In this document: positions 1 to 8,086 of the stretch, piece after piece
Numbering within the stretch: position 1 is the stretch's first letter
Layout: every line of letters starts with the position of its first letter
Assembly (NCBI GenBank): GCA_036273855.1
Contig: DASUGU010000049.1
Location: forward strand, 248,001 to 312,000
Length of the DNA: 64,000 nucleotides
Source of the DNA: DATEPR01 sp036273855
GTDB taxonomy: Bacteria; Actinomycetota; Actinomycetes; Mycobacteriales; Pseudonocardiaceae
Direction: 5' to 3'
Made by a program: the position numbers and the translations under genes
The notes under the pieces: model-generated
Databases searched by the model: none
The model's input: the letters and a program-made list of their open reading frames with translations, nothing else
Told to the model about the DNA's origin: nothing

Positions 1-501
1 ATCAGGTCGGTGTGCTCGGCTTCCATATCCCGGCGCCGCTGATCGAGCTCGGTGAGCAATTCGCGATGGCGTTCGGTCAGCCGGGCCGCGGTGTCCTCGG
101 CGTGGCGCCAGGTTCGGTCGGCGGCGGCCTGGGCCCGCCGGGTGATGTCGTCGGCGTCGGCGGTGGCCAGCTCCACCATCCGCCGCAGCCGCTCCGACAG
201 CACAGCTGGATCGAGCGGGGTCCGGCTGATCCGATCGATGGTGGTCTGCAACTGCCGGATGGTCGCGCCGTGCTGAGCCGAGCTGCTGGGCGAGGTCCTC
301 GGCCTGGCTCAGGGCGGCGTCGCGGTCAGCGACCAGCAGGCGGGTATCGCGTTCGGTGTTCTGGACGTAGTACCGGACCTGGTCGCGGTCATACCCGCGG
401 AACACGGTGTCGAAATCGATGGTCAGCGGGACCAGTTCCGTCGCGTCGAGTGCGGTGTCGAGTGCGGTGTCGATCCGGGGGTTGGTTGTGGTGTCGTGCA
501 T
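1..501 (-). pseudogene. DivIVA-like coiled-coil protein, frameshifted and cut by window edge
   Basis: The minus-strand reading frame starts with ATG at 501 after an AGGA-rich stretch. It encodes a DivIVA-like N-terminus: the motif FDTVFRGYDRDQVRYYV at about residues 30-46 resembles the membrane-binding DivIVA/Wag31 segment. At 271-282 the frame shifts by one base. The coiled-coil continuation (RQLQTTIDRI, then TWRHAEDTAARLTERHREL) is encoded in the next frame, down to position 1. DivIVA-type proteins organise polar growth or act as scaffolds. Small versions also occur on actinobacterial mobile elements. The shift may be a real mutation or a sequencing error, and the C-terminus lies outside the window. 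Confidence 0.6.
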
Positions 502-565
502 GGGTTTTCCTGGCGGGTTGTGTCGTGGCGGGTGTCTGCGGGATAGCGCGGGGTGGGCGATCGGG

Positions 566-1231
566 TCAGTCCTGCCGGGCCGTATGCCGGTCGCTGAGGG
601 TGCTGTGGCGGCGCTGGTCGGCGTCGGCGGCGACGTCGGTGATCCGGGCCGCCAGCGCCGGATGCTCGTCGACGAGGTGGGCGCGCAGGTCGGCCAGCGG
701 GCCGAGCAGGGTCGCGGGGTCATTGCCGGCCAGTTCGGCGTGGACCCGGTCGGCCTCGCGTTGCCCGGCCGCACTGAGCCCGTTGACCGCGCTGACCTGG
801 CCGGCGAGCTGGCGCAACACGGCGGAGTTCTGCCGGGCCCAGGCGGTGACCGCACGGTCGCCGGCGCGCCGGTCCCGGGTGGCCTGCACCCGGGCCTCCT
901 TCGTCGTCTCAGCCCAGTCAGTGGGTTGTAGACGCAGGTAGCGGCGTTCGGCGGCCTGACGGCTGGCCACCCCCAGCGCGGGTGCCAACTGTGCCCAGCT
1001 CGCGCCAGCGCGGCGGGCCGCGGCGATCAACTCGGGTTCCCACCGTCCCAACTGGGCCCGCAGCTCGCGCAGCACGATCAAGCCGTCGAGTACACGCATG
1101 GCCAGGTCATCGTTCAGCTCACCGTTCAGGTCGCCGGGTGGGTCCTCGGTCAGGTCGTGATCGGCGTGGGTTTGTTCGAGCAAGGCGGTCAGGCAACGCA
1201 GCGCCTCGCTCCACGAGTCCGTGTCGGCCAT
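566..1231 (-). CDS. Hsp18-type transcriptional regulator (putative)
   Basis: The preferred start is ATG 1231 (MADTDSW), preceded by AAGGGG, giving about 221 residues. An upstream extension to 1393 would cross the operator and is unlikely. The central region contains a helix-turn-helix-like segment (GASWAQLAPALGVASRQAAERRYLRL, residues about 77-102). The C-terminal half is alpha-helical. Proteins of this type are commonly found beside small heat-shock genes in Pseudonocardiales and are named HSP18 transcriptional regulators. The gene is divergent from the hsp20 gene at 1342. A perfect inverted repeat sits between them (1270-1288), so it probably represses or tunes the heat-shock gene. That regulatory role is inferred from context. 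Confidence 0.6.
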   Translation of the reverse strand: MADTDSWSEALRCLTALLEQTHADHDLTEDPPGDLNGELNDDLAMRVLDGLIVLRELRAQLGRWEPELIAAARRAGASWAQLAPALGVASRQAAERRYLRLQPTDWAETTKEARVQATRDRRAGDRAVTAWARQNSAVLRQLAGQVSAVNGLSAAGQREADRVHAELAGNDPATLLGPLADLRAHLVDEHPALAARITDVAADADQRRHSTLSDRHTARQD

Positions 1232-1269
1232 GCCACCCCTTCCTGTCGTCTCTACGCTGACGGGCTCGT

Positions 1270-1288
1270 TGTCGTCATTTGGACGACA
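1270..1288. promoter_or_regulatory. RheA-like inverted-repeat operator
   Basis: The sequence is TGTCGTC, five bases, then GACGACA: a perfect 7-5-7 inverted repeat between the divergent regulator and hsp20 genes. It closely matches the known RheA operator of Streptomyces hsp18 (TGTCATC-N5-GATGACA). It overlaps a possible -35 (TTGTCG, 1269-1274). A TAGAA-containing -10 lies about 17 bases further on. Confidence 0.6.
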
Positions 1289-1341
1289 TGATAGAACAGG
1301 AGGTGCGTGTTGACACCAGGCAGTTGACAAGGAGGAATCCG

Positions 1342-1824
1342 ATGTTGATGCGCGCCACAGCGGCGTATCTCGACCAGTCCGCACAGTTCGCACTGTCGGG
1401 CACCTGGACTCGACCGGCCTCGCCGCCCGTGGACGTGGCCCGCACCGCCGAAGAATTCGTGGTCGTCGTCGACCTGCCCGGGGTCAGCCCCGATGCCATC
1501 GACATCGAGGCCACCGCGACCACGCTTGTCGTGCGCGCCGAGCGCCGCCCCACCCCGGCAAGCCCGGACGCGCGGCTGTGCCTGTCCGAACGCCAGTTGG
1601 GGGTGTTCGCCCGGCACCTGGTCCTGGACGCAGCCGTCGATGTCGAGCGCGTCAGCGCCTGCCACGAGGCTGGCGTGCTGACCATCCGGATGCCGCTGGC
1701 GACCCGGCCGGATCGCCGCCGGATCACGGTCACCGCTCCCGCCGCCACTGCCCCCGTGCCGAATGTCGGCGTGCCGAGTACCGCCGTGCCGACCGGTTGT
1801 CAACCCGAGGATGGTGTGGCGTGA
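1342..1824 (+). CDS. Small heat-shock protein, Hsp20/alpha-crystallin family
   Basis: Start ATG 1342 (MLMRATAAY) follows AAGGAGG at 1331-1337. An upstream in-frame ATG at 1279 lies inside the operator and is less likely. The protein has about 160 residues. The alpha-crystallin domain includes EEFVVVVDLPGVSPDAIDIE and the closing HEAGVLTIRMPL, the conserved A-G-V-L-x-I motif. It is an ATP-independent holdase for unfolded cytosolic proteins. It is followed by a gene overlapping its stop by 4 bp and probably shares a transcript controlled at 1270-1288. The C-terminal tail is longer than usual and rich in Pro, Val and Ala. Confidence 0.9.
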   Translation: MLMRATAAYLDQSAQFALSGTWTRPASPPVDVARTAEEFVVVVDLPGVSPDAIDIEATATTLVVRAERRPTPASPDARLCLSERQLGVFARHLVLDAAVDVERVSACHEAGVLTIRMPLATRPDRRRITVTAPAATAPVPNVGVPSTAVPTGCQPEDGVA

Positions 1825-2327
1825 CCGCCAGCCTCGTCTACAGCTCCACCGAGCACGGTGTTGTTGAGCACCCAGCACTGTCCGATGTGGATGTGAATGT
1901 GGGTGTGGATATCGAGGTGGAGGCCCGGTTGCACCGCGCGCTGCGCGGCTACCTCGACGCCGCAGCCCATCAGCTGGGTGTGGGCCTGGAGTCCTGCACG
2001 CTCGACCTCGATCTGCCCACCTCGGCTTATCTCGCCCTCGACCGGCCGCTGCCCGAGTTCCCCGACCGCGAGCTGGCGCTGCTCTGGGACGAGGTGCACG
2101 GCTGGGCCGCCGCGATCGAAACCCACTCCGGCGAAGATCTCATCGTGGTGTCCTACCTGGACACCACGACGGTGACGCCGTCGCCCCGGTTGCTGGCGCG
2201 GTTTGTCCACGACCTGCATGCCGGTGGTCGTCGCCTGGCCCGTCCCGATCCGCCGTCGCTGCGTGTGGCCGGCGATCACCCGGTGCTGGTCCGCGACCTG
2301 GAGTCCGCTGCCGCCCGCCGGAACTAG
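1821..2327 (+). CDS. Hypothetical protein, DUF6292-like
   Basis: Start GTG 1821 overlaps the hsp20 stop (GTGA), so the two are translationally coupled. The product has 168 residues. It has a short N-terminal stretch, then an alpha/beta domain with LHRALRGYLDAAAHQLGVG, a Trp-containing HGWAAAIETHSGEDLIVVSYLD block and a C-terminal helix. This arrangement resembles, from memory, the DUF6292 family of actinobacterial mobile elements; that assignment is tentative. No catalytic motif, signal peptide or membrane segment is visible. Coupling to hsp20 suggests a stress-linked accessory role, which is inference. Confidence 0.6.
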   Translation: MTASLVYSSTEHGVVEHPALSDVDVNVGVDIEVEARLHRALRGYLDAAAHQLGVGLESCTLDLDLPTSAYLALDRPLPEFPDRELALLWDEVHGWAAAIETHSGEDLIVVSYLDTTTVTPSPRLLARFVHDLHAGGRRLARPDPPSLRVAGDHPVLVRDLESAAARRN

Positions 2328-2333
2328 CGGACG

Positions 2334-2681
2334 CTAGTCGGTGGGGCGGTGGTCGAGTTGGGCGCGCAGGTCGGTGATCGTGTTCTCGGCGTCGGTGAGC
2401 TGGTTCTGGGTGTCGGTGAGCTGGTCTTGCAGGCCGATGATGCGGGCGGCGGCGGCCAGCGTGTGGCCCTCGTCGAGTTGTTCACGCAGCCGCACCACCA
2501 GGGTGAGCTGGCGGCGCGAATAGCGGCGGTGCCCGCCCTCGGAACGCTGCGGGCGCACCAGGTCGGCGGTGTCCAGGCTGCGCAGGAACGCCTCCTGCAC
2601 GCCCAAAAGCTTCGCGGCCTGCCCGGTGGTGTAGGCCGGATAGTCCTGATCGTCGAGGTTGCCCAGACCGGCCACCCGCAT
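2334..2681 (-). CDS. MerR/HspR-like transcriptional regulator
   Basis: The product has 115 residues from ATG 2681 (MRVAGLGNLDD), immediately after GAGGAG. An upstream in-frame ATG at 2738 is an alternative and would be almost leaderless. The MerR winged HTH is clear: YTTGQAAKLLGVQEAFLRSLD followed by the wing signature EGGHRRYSRRQL. The C-terminus is a regular coiled coil with repeats of QLTDTQ and QLTDAE, which would mediate dimerisation. No effector-binding domain is present, as in HspR. It is convergent with the hsp20 operon and lies upstream of the second hsp20, so it probably regulates heat-shock genes here. Confidence 0.8.
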   Translation of the reverse strand: MRVAGLGNLDDQDYPAYTTGQAAKLLGVQEAFLRSLDTADLVRPQRSEGGHRRYSRRQLTLVVRLREQLDEGHTLAAAARIIGLQDQLTDTQNQLTDAENTITDLRAQLDHRPTD

Positions 2682-2711
2682 CTCCTCGCGTTCGCCCCGC
2701 GGCCCGCACGT

Positions 2712-2780
2712 CCTGTCACCCCGACAGGTGAGGTGCATGCCCGCTACAGATTATCTAGAGCTGATGCTTGACACAATCTC
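2712..2780 (-). promoter_or_regulatory. Promoter and inverted repeat of the MerR-like gene
   Basis: On the minus strand a strong -10 (GATAAT, 2750-2755) lies downstream of TTGTGT. Between the promoter and ATG 2681 is a perfect inverted repeat CCTGTC-ACCCC-GACAGG (2712-2728), which could be an autoregulatory operator or a leader hairpin. Confidence 0.45.
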
Positions 2781-2862
2781 CAGTGCGCGCTACAAAAATA
2801 GACAGACGCGGTACATGACCTGGTATCGAGCACGACACGACGTTGCCGGGAAGTGATCGACA

Positions 2863-3222
2863 ATGCTGGACACCCCACAGTTGCACATACGGCCGGACAC
2901 CCCACACGACGCGGCCCTTGACAATGCCAGTGACAACACGGTGAAAAGCGGGTTCGCCGAACTGGTCTATGCCGATCCAGCCTGGCTGGACGCGGAGTTC
3001 GACGCGATCATGACCGCCAACTTCGGTGCCTGCTTCCCAACACTGTGTCCACCACCGAAACCACCCCGCTCGTGGCGTGGTCCCACCGGTCCGCGGCGAG
3101 GGCGCCCTACACCCCGCTCCACCGGCTCCGGCGACCGGCTCCTCAACGCGGTCCGGAGTGGACGGTCCAGTGGGCGTCGGGAGCGTTCCCCTCCGCAGCC
3201 CGACGCGCCCGATGGCCCGTAA
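2863..3222 (+). CDS. Small hypothetical protein with ELVYADPAWLDAEFDAIM motif
   Basis: The start is ATG 2863. The N-terminal 60 residues include the acidic amphipathic segment FAELVYADPAWLDAEFDAIM (about residues 31-50). I recognise this as a recurring motif in very short proteins of Pseudonocardiales mobile elements; its function is unknown. The remaining half is a Pro/Arg-rich tail without recognisable features, and its codon use is less convincing. The true protein may therefore be shorter, or broken after about residue 60. There are no membrane segments. Confidence 0.45.
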   Translation: MLDTPQLHIRPDTPHDAALDNASDNTVKSGFAELVYADPAWLDAEFDAIMTANFGACFPTLCPPPKPPRSWRGPTGPRRGRPTPRSTGSGDRLLNAVRSGRSSGRRERSPPQPDAPDGP

Positions 3223-3761
3223 CCACAACGGCGACACGGTGACGACACGGCGGACGACACGGCGAAAGGCAGGTGATAGCACGCGGTCACGCCGGGAACG
3301 GCCGGTTCCCCTCGCCCATGCCGGACGGGGATGCCTGCATCGACCTGCGGCCGAGGAGACCCACAGGTGGTCCCGGCCCCGCGTCTCGCGGCGCAACTCC
3401 GCGGCATCCCCCGCCCGGCGATCGGGACGGCGAACCGGACCGACCCGGCGGTGGCCCGTTGATCGACCACACCGATAGACCAACCCGCGACACAGCGTGT
3501 CTCGACAACGGTATCTGTCTGGAAAGAACCCTCCCTTCACCCGAAATCGGTTCCGGCCCCGCCACTGGTCACCTGGTGACTCGCGGCGGGGCCGGACCTC
3601 CGACCACTCCCACCGAACCATCAGCAATCACCCAAAAAATCTCCAGTCACGGGAACAGAAAACCTGAGTGAGTCGTTAGCAGGTGGAATACAAGTTGACC
3701 GAGCCGCCTCCGGCCTACCAAGCACACCGGGGCGGCAGTGCGGAAGGAGACAAGGAGGCGC
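3223..3761. other. Gene-poor stretch with strong hairpin upstream of second hsp20
   Basis: I find no convincing gene here. A large stem-loop lies at 3552-3596: TCCGGCCCCGCC pairs with GGCGGGGCCGGA, with an inner GTCAC-CTG-GTGAC hairpin in the loop. It is not followed by a T-run. It could be a GC-type terminator for upstream transcription or a leader structure for the hsp20 gene at 3762. No RheA-type or HAIR-type box was seen. Confidence 0.5.
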
Positions 3762-4199
3762 ATGGTCATGTTGATGCGGACTGACCCATTCCGGGAGCTG
3801 GATCGGCTGACCCAACAGTTCTTCAGCACCAACGGCACCACGACCCGCCCGGCGGTGATGCCGATGGATGCCTACCGGTCTGGCAACGACTACGTCGTGG
3901 AATTCGACCTGCCCGGCGTGGCGCCGGACTCGATCGACCTGGATGTGGAGCGCAACGTGCTCACCGTCAAGGCCGAACGCACCCCCCGCTACGACGAGGG
4001 CGCCGAGGTCCAGGTGTCCGAACGGCCCCGCGGGGTGTTCTCCCGGCAACTGTTCCTGGGCGACACCCTCGATGCGGACAGCATCAAGGCCGACTACGAC
4101 GCCGGGGTGCTGACCCTACGGGTGCCCATCGCCGAGCAGGCCAAGCCCCGCAAGATCGCCATCAGCGGCGGCGGCCAGGCCAAGCAGATCAACGCCTGA
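3762..4199 (+). CDS. Small heat-shock protein, Hsp20/alpha-crystallin family (second copy)
   Basis: Start ATG 3762 follows AAGGAGG (3752-3758). The product has 145 residues. The N-terminus MLMRTDPFRELDRLTQQFF is the classical Hsp18 start. The alpha-crystallin domain follows (YVVEFDLPGVAPDSIDLDVE, then YDAGVLTLRVPI), with a basic C-terminal tail containing the I-A-I motif. It is a cytosolic holdase chaperone. It shares the MLMR start and the alpha-crystallin core with the gene at 1342 but is clearly divergent in sequence, so the pair is old paralogy or separate acquisition rather than a recent duplication. Confidence 0.93.
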   Translation: MVMLMRTDPFRELDRLTQQFFSTNGTTTRPAVMPMDAYRSGNDYVVEFDLPGVAPDSIDLDVERNVLTVKAERTPRYDEGAEVQVSERPRGVFSRQLFLGDTLDADSIKADYDAGVLTLRVPIAEQAKPRKIAISGGGQAKQINA

Positions 4200-4224
4200 G
4201 CACCGATCCTGGCTCGGCCAACAC

Positions 4225-4301
4225 GCTGGCCCCGCCCTGCGGCGTCGACACCACATCGACCCCCGTCGATACGGCGTCGACCGCCCACGGGCGGGGCCAG
4301 C
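4225..4301 (+). terminator. Long hairpin after hsp20
   Basis: GCTGGCCCCGCCC (4225-4237) pairs perfectly with GGGCGGGGCCAGC (4289-4301), enclosing a GTCGAC-rich loop. There is no U-tract. It lies 26 bp after the hsp20 stop and is a plausible GC-rich terminator. Confidence 0.5.
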
Positions 4302-4411
4302 GCCCGTCTCGGCCAGCCACATAGTCCCGCTACACCGCGGAAATCGGCTGGCAACCAATCATGCGCGTGCCGACCGGACCGGGCCAGGGGCGACCAGGGG
4401 AGGTGAGCACG

Positions 4412-5131
4412 ATGACCGACAGCACAACGACTGCCACGAACACGGTCACTGGCATGGTGAGCGGACCCGGTGCCGTGCGGGCACAGCTCGACCAGGCCCA
4501 CGAGCACCTGGCCGCAGCCGACCGTGTGCTCACCGCACGGGTGCCTGACCCGGTCGCACTGCACGCCGCGGTGGACGGCGCGATCCGGCTGGCCAACGCC
4601 CTGGCTGGCCTGGTCACCACCGTGATGCGTCAAGCACCGGCCGGCCTCGACCACCGCGCGGACCCCGACGCAGCTGGTACCGGCGCGCAAACCGGTCCGA
4701 TACTCCATGAGTTGCTGGCCGACCTGCGCGCCATGCACGGCTGCCTGACGACCGGGCCGCTGCTGCTGGCCCCGGCCCGTGACGACCTACACCGCCTCAT
4801 CACACACCAGAACACCACCCGCGCCACTCACCCAGCCACCAGGCAGGATGGAGGACCGGCGATGCGCCACCACAAGCCTGACCACACAGCCGATGGCGCA
4901 CTCGACGACGGTGTACTCGGCGAGGGCGTCCTCGACTCTGCCCCGGCCGCGGATGTCGCCGACCAGCAGCGTCCGGCACGCCCCGAGCCCACCGACGACG
5001 ATCACGACCACGACGAAGTCCTGGAACAGATCCTGAATGGCGTCGGGGACGTGCTGGACGCCGATCCGGCCGACATCGCAGAGCAGCGCCGCGACGCCCC
5101 GGTCCTCGACGACACCGAGCCCTGGCCCTGA
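4412..5131 (+). CDS. Hypothetical helical/acidic protein
   Basis: ATG 4412 is preceded by GGGGAGGTGAG, a good ribosome binding site. In-frame sequence further upstream lacks one. The product has about 239 residues. The first 120 are alpha-helical (AQLDQAHEHLAAADRVL, ALHAAVDGAIRLANALAGLV). The rest is low-complexity and acidic, with a DDDHDHDEVLEQILNGVGDVLDADPADI segment of conserved appearance near the end (shown only in part by residues EQILNGVGDVLDADP). I do not recognise a family. It lies between hsp20 and a J-domain gene in the same direction, so it may belong to the stress islet. Confidence 0.55.
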   Translation: MTDSTTTATNTVTGMVSGPGAVRAQLDQAHEHLAAADRVLTARVPDPVALHAAVDGAIRLANALAGLVTTVMRQAPAGLDHRADPDAAGTGAQTGPILHELLADLRAMHGCLTTGPLLLAPARDDLHRLITHQNTTRATHPATRQDGGPAMRHHKPDHTADGALDDGVLGEGVLDSAPAADVADQQRPARPEPTDDDHDHDEVLEQILNGVGDVLDADPADIAEQRRDAPVLDDTEPWP

Positions 5132-5181
5132 TCCATTACCCGTGATCCGACCGCTCCCGGCACAGCACGGAGGAAGGGGCA

Positions 5182-5583
5182 GTGGCAATGAGCAGCAGCA
5201 CGCATCGGCGACCGGCTACCATCGCCGCCACGCTGGCCACCATGACTCGCGGCGTCCGGCGCGCTGTCCGCGCCGCCGACCCGGCTCGCGCTCCCGGCCT
5301 GACCTCGCTGCGCGATACCGGCTGGCAGCTCACCCAGCTCACCGGGGAGCTGACCGATCTGGTCGCGTTGCTGGCCGAGCACACCGGTCACCACATCGAG
5401 CACGCCGAACGCGTCCGCCAGGCCGACGGCCAGCCGGCCACCGATCAGCTGCCCCGCGCGTGCCGGGAACTCGCCGCGCTGCGGCGCGCGCTGGACACCG
5501 CCCACATCGCGGCACGCGACTACTACAGCGCGATCAGCAACCTCACGTCCACCCCGCACCCCGGACCTGCCCGGCCATCGTGA
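5182..5583 (+). CDS. Hypothetical helical protein
   Basis: The product is about 133 residues from GTG 5182, or from ATG 5188 two codons later; both are served by GGAGGAAGG upstream. It is predominantly alpha-helical, with a long heptad-like segment (WQLTQLTGELTDLVALLAEH) and a second helix (ACRELAALRRALDTAHIAARDYYSAI). No known domain is recognised. It lies 11 bp upstream of the J-domain gene at 5595 and is probably co-transcribed with it. Confidence 0.55.
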   Translation: MAMSSSTHRRPATIAATLATMTRGVRRAVRAADPARAPGLTSLRDTGWQLTQLTGELTDLVALLAEHTGHHIEHAERVRQADGQPATDQLPRACRELAALRRALDTAHIAARDYYSAISNLTSTPHPGPARPS

Positions 5584-5594
5584 CGAGTAGCGCC

Positions 5595-5924
5595 ATGAGT
5601 CCTGATCAGCCCGACCCGTACGCGGTGCTCGGTGTGGACCCCGGCGCCAGCAGCGCCGAGATCGCCGCCGCCTACCGGCGCGCGGTCCGCGCCTGCCACC
5701 CCGATACGCCTGATCCCGACCTCGACCGGCTCGCCGCGGTGATCGCCGCCTACCGCCAACTTCGCGACCGACTGCGTAACGAGGACGCACCCCCGCCGGC
5801 CACGGGCTACTCACGGTCGTCCCGCGGTGTCGACATTCCTGTGCGCGTTCACCCTCCCGATCGCCCGCCGTCCGAGCCTGACCTGCGGGCCGGGCCCGTC
5901 CGCCGTCACCCTCCGCACCGCTGA
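5595..5924 (+). CDS. J-domain (DnaJ-like) protein
   Basis: The product has 109 residues from ATG 5595. The J-domain occupies residues about 5-65: DPYAVLGVDPGASSAEIAAAYRR, then the diagnostic HPD (RACHPDTPD) and a helix ending YRQLRDRL. The glycine-rich and zinc-binding regions of full DnaJ are absent, so it is a minimal type III J-protein that would stimulate an Hsp70/DnaK partner. The C-terminal 40 residues are a disordered Arg/Pro tail. Its place in an islet with two small heat-shock genes supports a protein-quality-control role. Confidence 0.82.
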   Translation: MSPDQPDPYAVLGVDPGASSAEIAAAYRRAVRACHPDTPDPDLDRLAAVIAAYRQLRDRLRNEDAPPPATGYSRSSRGVDIPVRVHPPDRPPSEPDLRAGPVRRHPPHR

Positions 5925-6192
5925 ATCCGACCGGGACCGCCGTGGTGCGGGAGGGCAGATGGAGCCCACTGCGCTGCTGAGCGGCGTCGGCCCGGATCGG
6001 TCAAGCGCAGCCCAGGGCCGTCCCGATGCCTGTGCGTGTTCTGGGGCGCAGACAGGTTCGCCGGCCATCCGCCGCGGTCGGCGGCGGTCAGCATCAGCCA
6101 GCCGGAGACCGATGTCACGTCGGCTGAGTCATGAACGAGAGGCCACCGGCATGCTTCGGGCAACAACCCGAGGCGCTACGGTGGGGAACACG

Positions 6193-6925
6193 ATGGTCGA
6201 AGCCCGACCCCAGGAGATCATCAACGCGATCCATGCGCTCGCGGATGCCGAGGGGACAGCGCTGGCCATGCGGCACGTCTGCGGGTCGTGCGTCGACCTT
6301 CTGAGTGTTGACGGAGCCGCCCTGTTCCTGGCCAGTCCCGACGTCCCCGCCGAGCCGGCATTGGCCACCAACTCGGCCAGTGGCGAGCTCGCCGAAACGC
6401 AAACCACGCTGGGTGAGGGGCCCGCGGTGGAGTGCCTGAACGCCCAGCGCGTGGTCGCAGCACACGACCTGTCCACGCCCGCGAGCCTGGCTCGCTGGCC
6501 GATGTTCGCCCCGGCCGCCACGGCTGTGGGCGTCCACGCGGCGACGGCCTTCCCCCTGGCTGGCCCTGGGAACGGTTCCGGTCGGGGCGTTGCAGGTGCA
6601 CCATCGTCAACCCGGCCGGCTGACGTCGGGGCAACGGCGCGATGGCCGCGTGGTCGCCGAACTCGCCCTCGGGCTGTTGTTGCTGTGCGCCACCGCCGAA
6701 GCCGCGCCCGACCTCCGCGACGAACTGCTCGCGGGAGACCTGCAAGCTCGGTGGCGTCAGGTGAACCAGGCGATCGGGACGATCAGTGCCCAACTGCACT
6801 CCGGTGTGGGCGAGGCGTGCCTGCGGCTGCGCGCCACCGCCTGCGTGCAGGACCGCCGGTTGTCCGACGTGGCCGCCGACGTCCTCGCCGGGCAGCTGCG
6901 CTATGACGATCCCGACCGCCGTTGA
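6193..6925 (+). pseudogene. GAF-ANTAR regulator broken by a 4-bp duplication
   Basis: ATG 6193 (MVEARPQEII) begins a GAF-like domain (CVDLLSVDGAALFLAS, then TLGEGPAVECLNAQRVV). At 6557-6564 the tetramer TGGC is present twice in tandem. Removing one copy restores the continuous reading FPLALGTVPVGALQVHHRQPG. After this point the correct frame continues to a stop at 6925, with an ANTAR RNA-binding domain (VNQAIGTISAQLHSGVGEACLRLRATACVQ, split here in two phrases, and LSDVAADVLAGQL). As it stands the ANTAR half is separated from its sensor. It sits directly upstream of an intact GAF-ANTAR gene. Confidence 0.75.
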
Positions 6926-7081
6926 CGGCGACAGATCGTGGTGCGGTGAGAGGTCCAGTCACAGCGGAACAGGACACGGGATTGGTGCCACACTTGCTGG
7001 CAGCTTGAGATTCCGCACGCCACGGTTGTCCGATGGAGTCTGAATGGTCGAGAACGTGTTCGGTCGCAGAGGAGGACTCTG

Positions 7082-7894
7082 ATGTCCCACCAGCAGGGTG
7101 ATCAGCAGGACGACCGTGACCCGGCCGAGGAACTCGCCGACCAGCTCGACGACGTGACCGGTGCGCTGGAAGGTCTGTCCCAGTCGTTGGAGGCCGAGGA
7201 AGAACTCCCGGTCGTGTTACAACGATGCTGCTGGCAAGCCGTCCACGCCATCCCCGGCGCGGACCTGGCCACCATCACCCTGCTGCGCGACACCAGCACT
7301 GATGCGAGCATGGAGACCGCCGGGAGCACCGACGAACACGCCAGCGAACTCGACCACGTCCAGATCGAGGCCGGCACCGGGCCGTGTCTGGATGCGGCCA
7401 AGACCGGACAGGTGGTGCGCGTGAGCGTGGCCGCCGCCCATGAGGACTGGCCCCGGTTCGCCCACGCCGCCACCGATGCCGGGATCGGTAGCGTGTTGTC
7501 CGCGCCGCTGTTCATCAACTCCGACTATCAGGGGTCGCTGAACCTGTATGGACAGGATCGCGAGGGCTTCCGGAATCTGGACGCGAAACTGCTGGAGGTC
7601 TACACCACTGCTGCCGAAGCCGCGCTGCGCGTCGACCGCCGTTACCGCACGGCCCGCGACCACGCCGGTCAACTCCGCACGGCGTTGAGTTCCCGCGCGG
7701 TGATCGACCAAGCCAAAGGCGTCATCATGGCGGTACGCCATGTGGACGCCGACACCGCCTTCGCCGTCTTGGTGGAGCAATCCCAGCGAGAGAACCGCAA
7801 ACTGCGCGACGTCGCGGCCCGCTTCATCGCTCGCGTCACCGGCCTGGACTCCACCACCCCCCGATGCGTAACCCGGGACCAGAATCAGTGTTGA
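7082..7894 (+). CDS. GAF-ANTAR domain transcription antitermination regulator
   Basis: The product has 270 residues from ATG 7082, with GAGGAGGACTCTG upstream. The GAF domain lies at about residues 40-180 (GADLATITLL, AGTGPCLDAAKTGQVVRV, IGSVLSAPLF, GSLNLYG). The ANTAR domain at about 195-255 carries SRAVIDQAKGVIMA and the aromatic/Ala-rich three-helix signature ending LRDVAARFIARV. ANTAR domains bind paired RNA hairpins and cause antitermination. The GAF domain probably senses a small ligand or redox state. It lies next to a broken paralogue at 6193-6925. Confidence 0.87.
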   Translation: MSHQQGDQQDDRDPAEELADQLDDVTGALEGLSQSLEAEEELPVVLQRCCWQAVHAIPGADLATITLLRDTSTDASMETAGSTDEHASELDHVQIEAGTGPCLDAAKTGQVVRVSVAAAHEDWPRFAHAATDAGIGSVLSAPLFINSDYQGSLNLYGQDREGFRNLDAKLLEVYTTAAEAALRVDRRYRTARDHAGQLRTALSSRAVIDQAKGVIMAVRHVDADTAFAVLVEQSQRENRKLRDVAARFIARVTGLDSTTPRCVTRDQNQC

Positions 7895-8086
7895 GCAACG
7901 GATATCCGGATTGAGAGATCGAACAGCCCTTTGTTCTGGCCCGACACGCTGCGCAAACAGGCCGCGCCGGGAGCCCGAGGCTCATGATCTCCATCACAAA
8001 CCCCAGCCAAAATTAGACACCCTCGTCGGGGAGCGGTTCACAGTGCACATACAGCCAGCGACCGGCTGAACAGGACACGAACCTGA

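Noticed and set aside
3552..3596. Riboswitch or thermosensor upstream of hsp20
   Set aside because: The hairpin is very GC-rich and 166 bp from the start, and does not sequester the ribosome binding site, so no ROSE-type element is supported.
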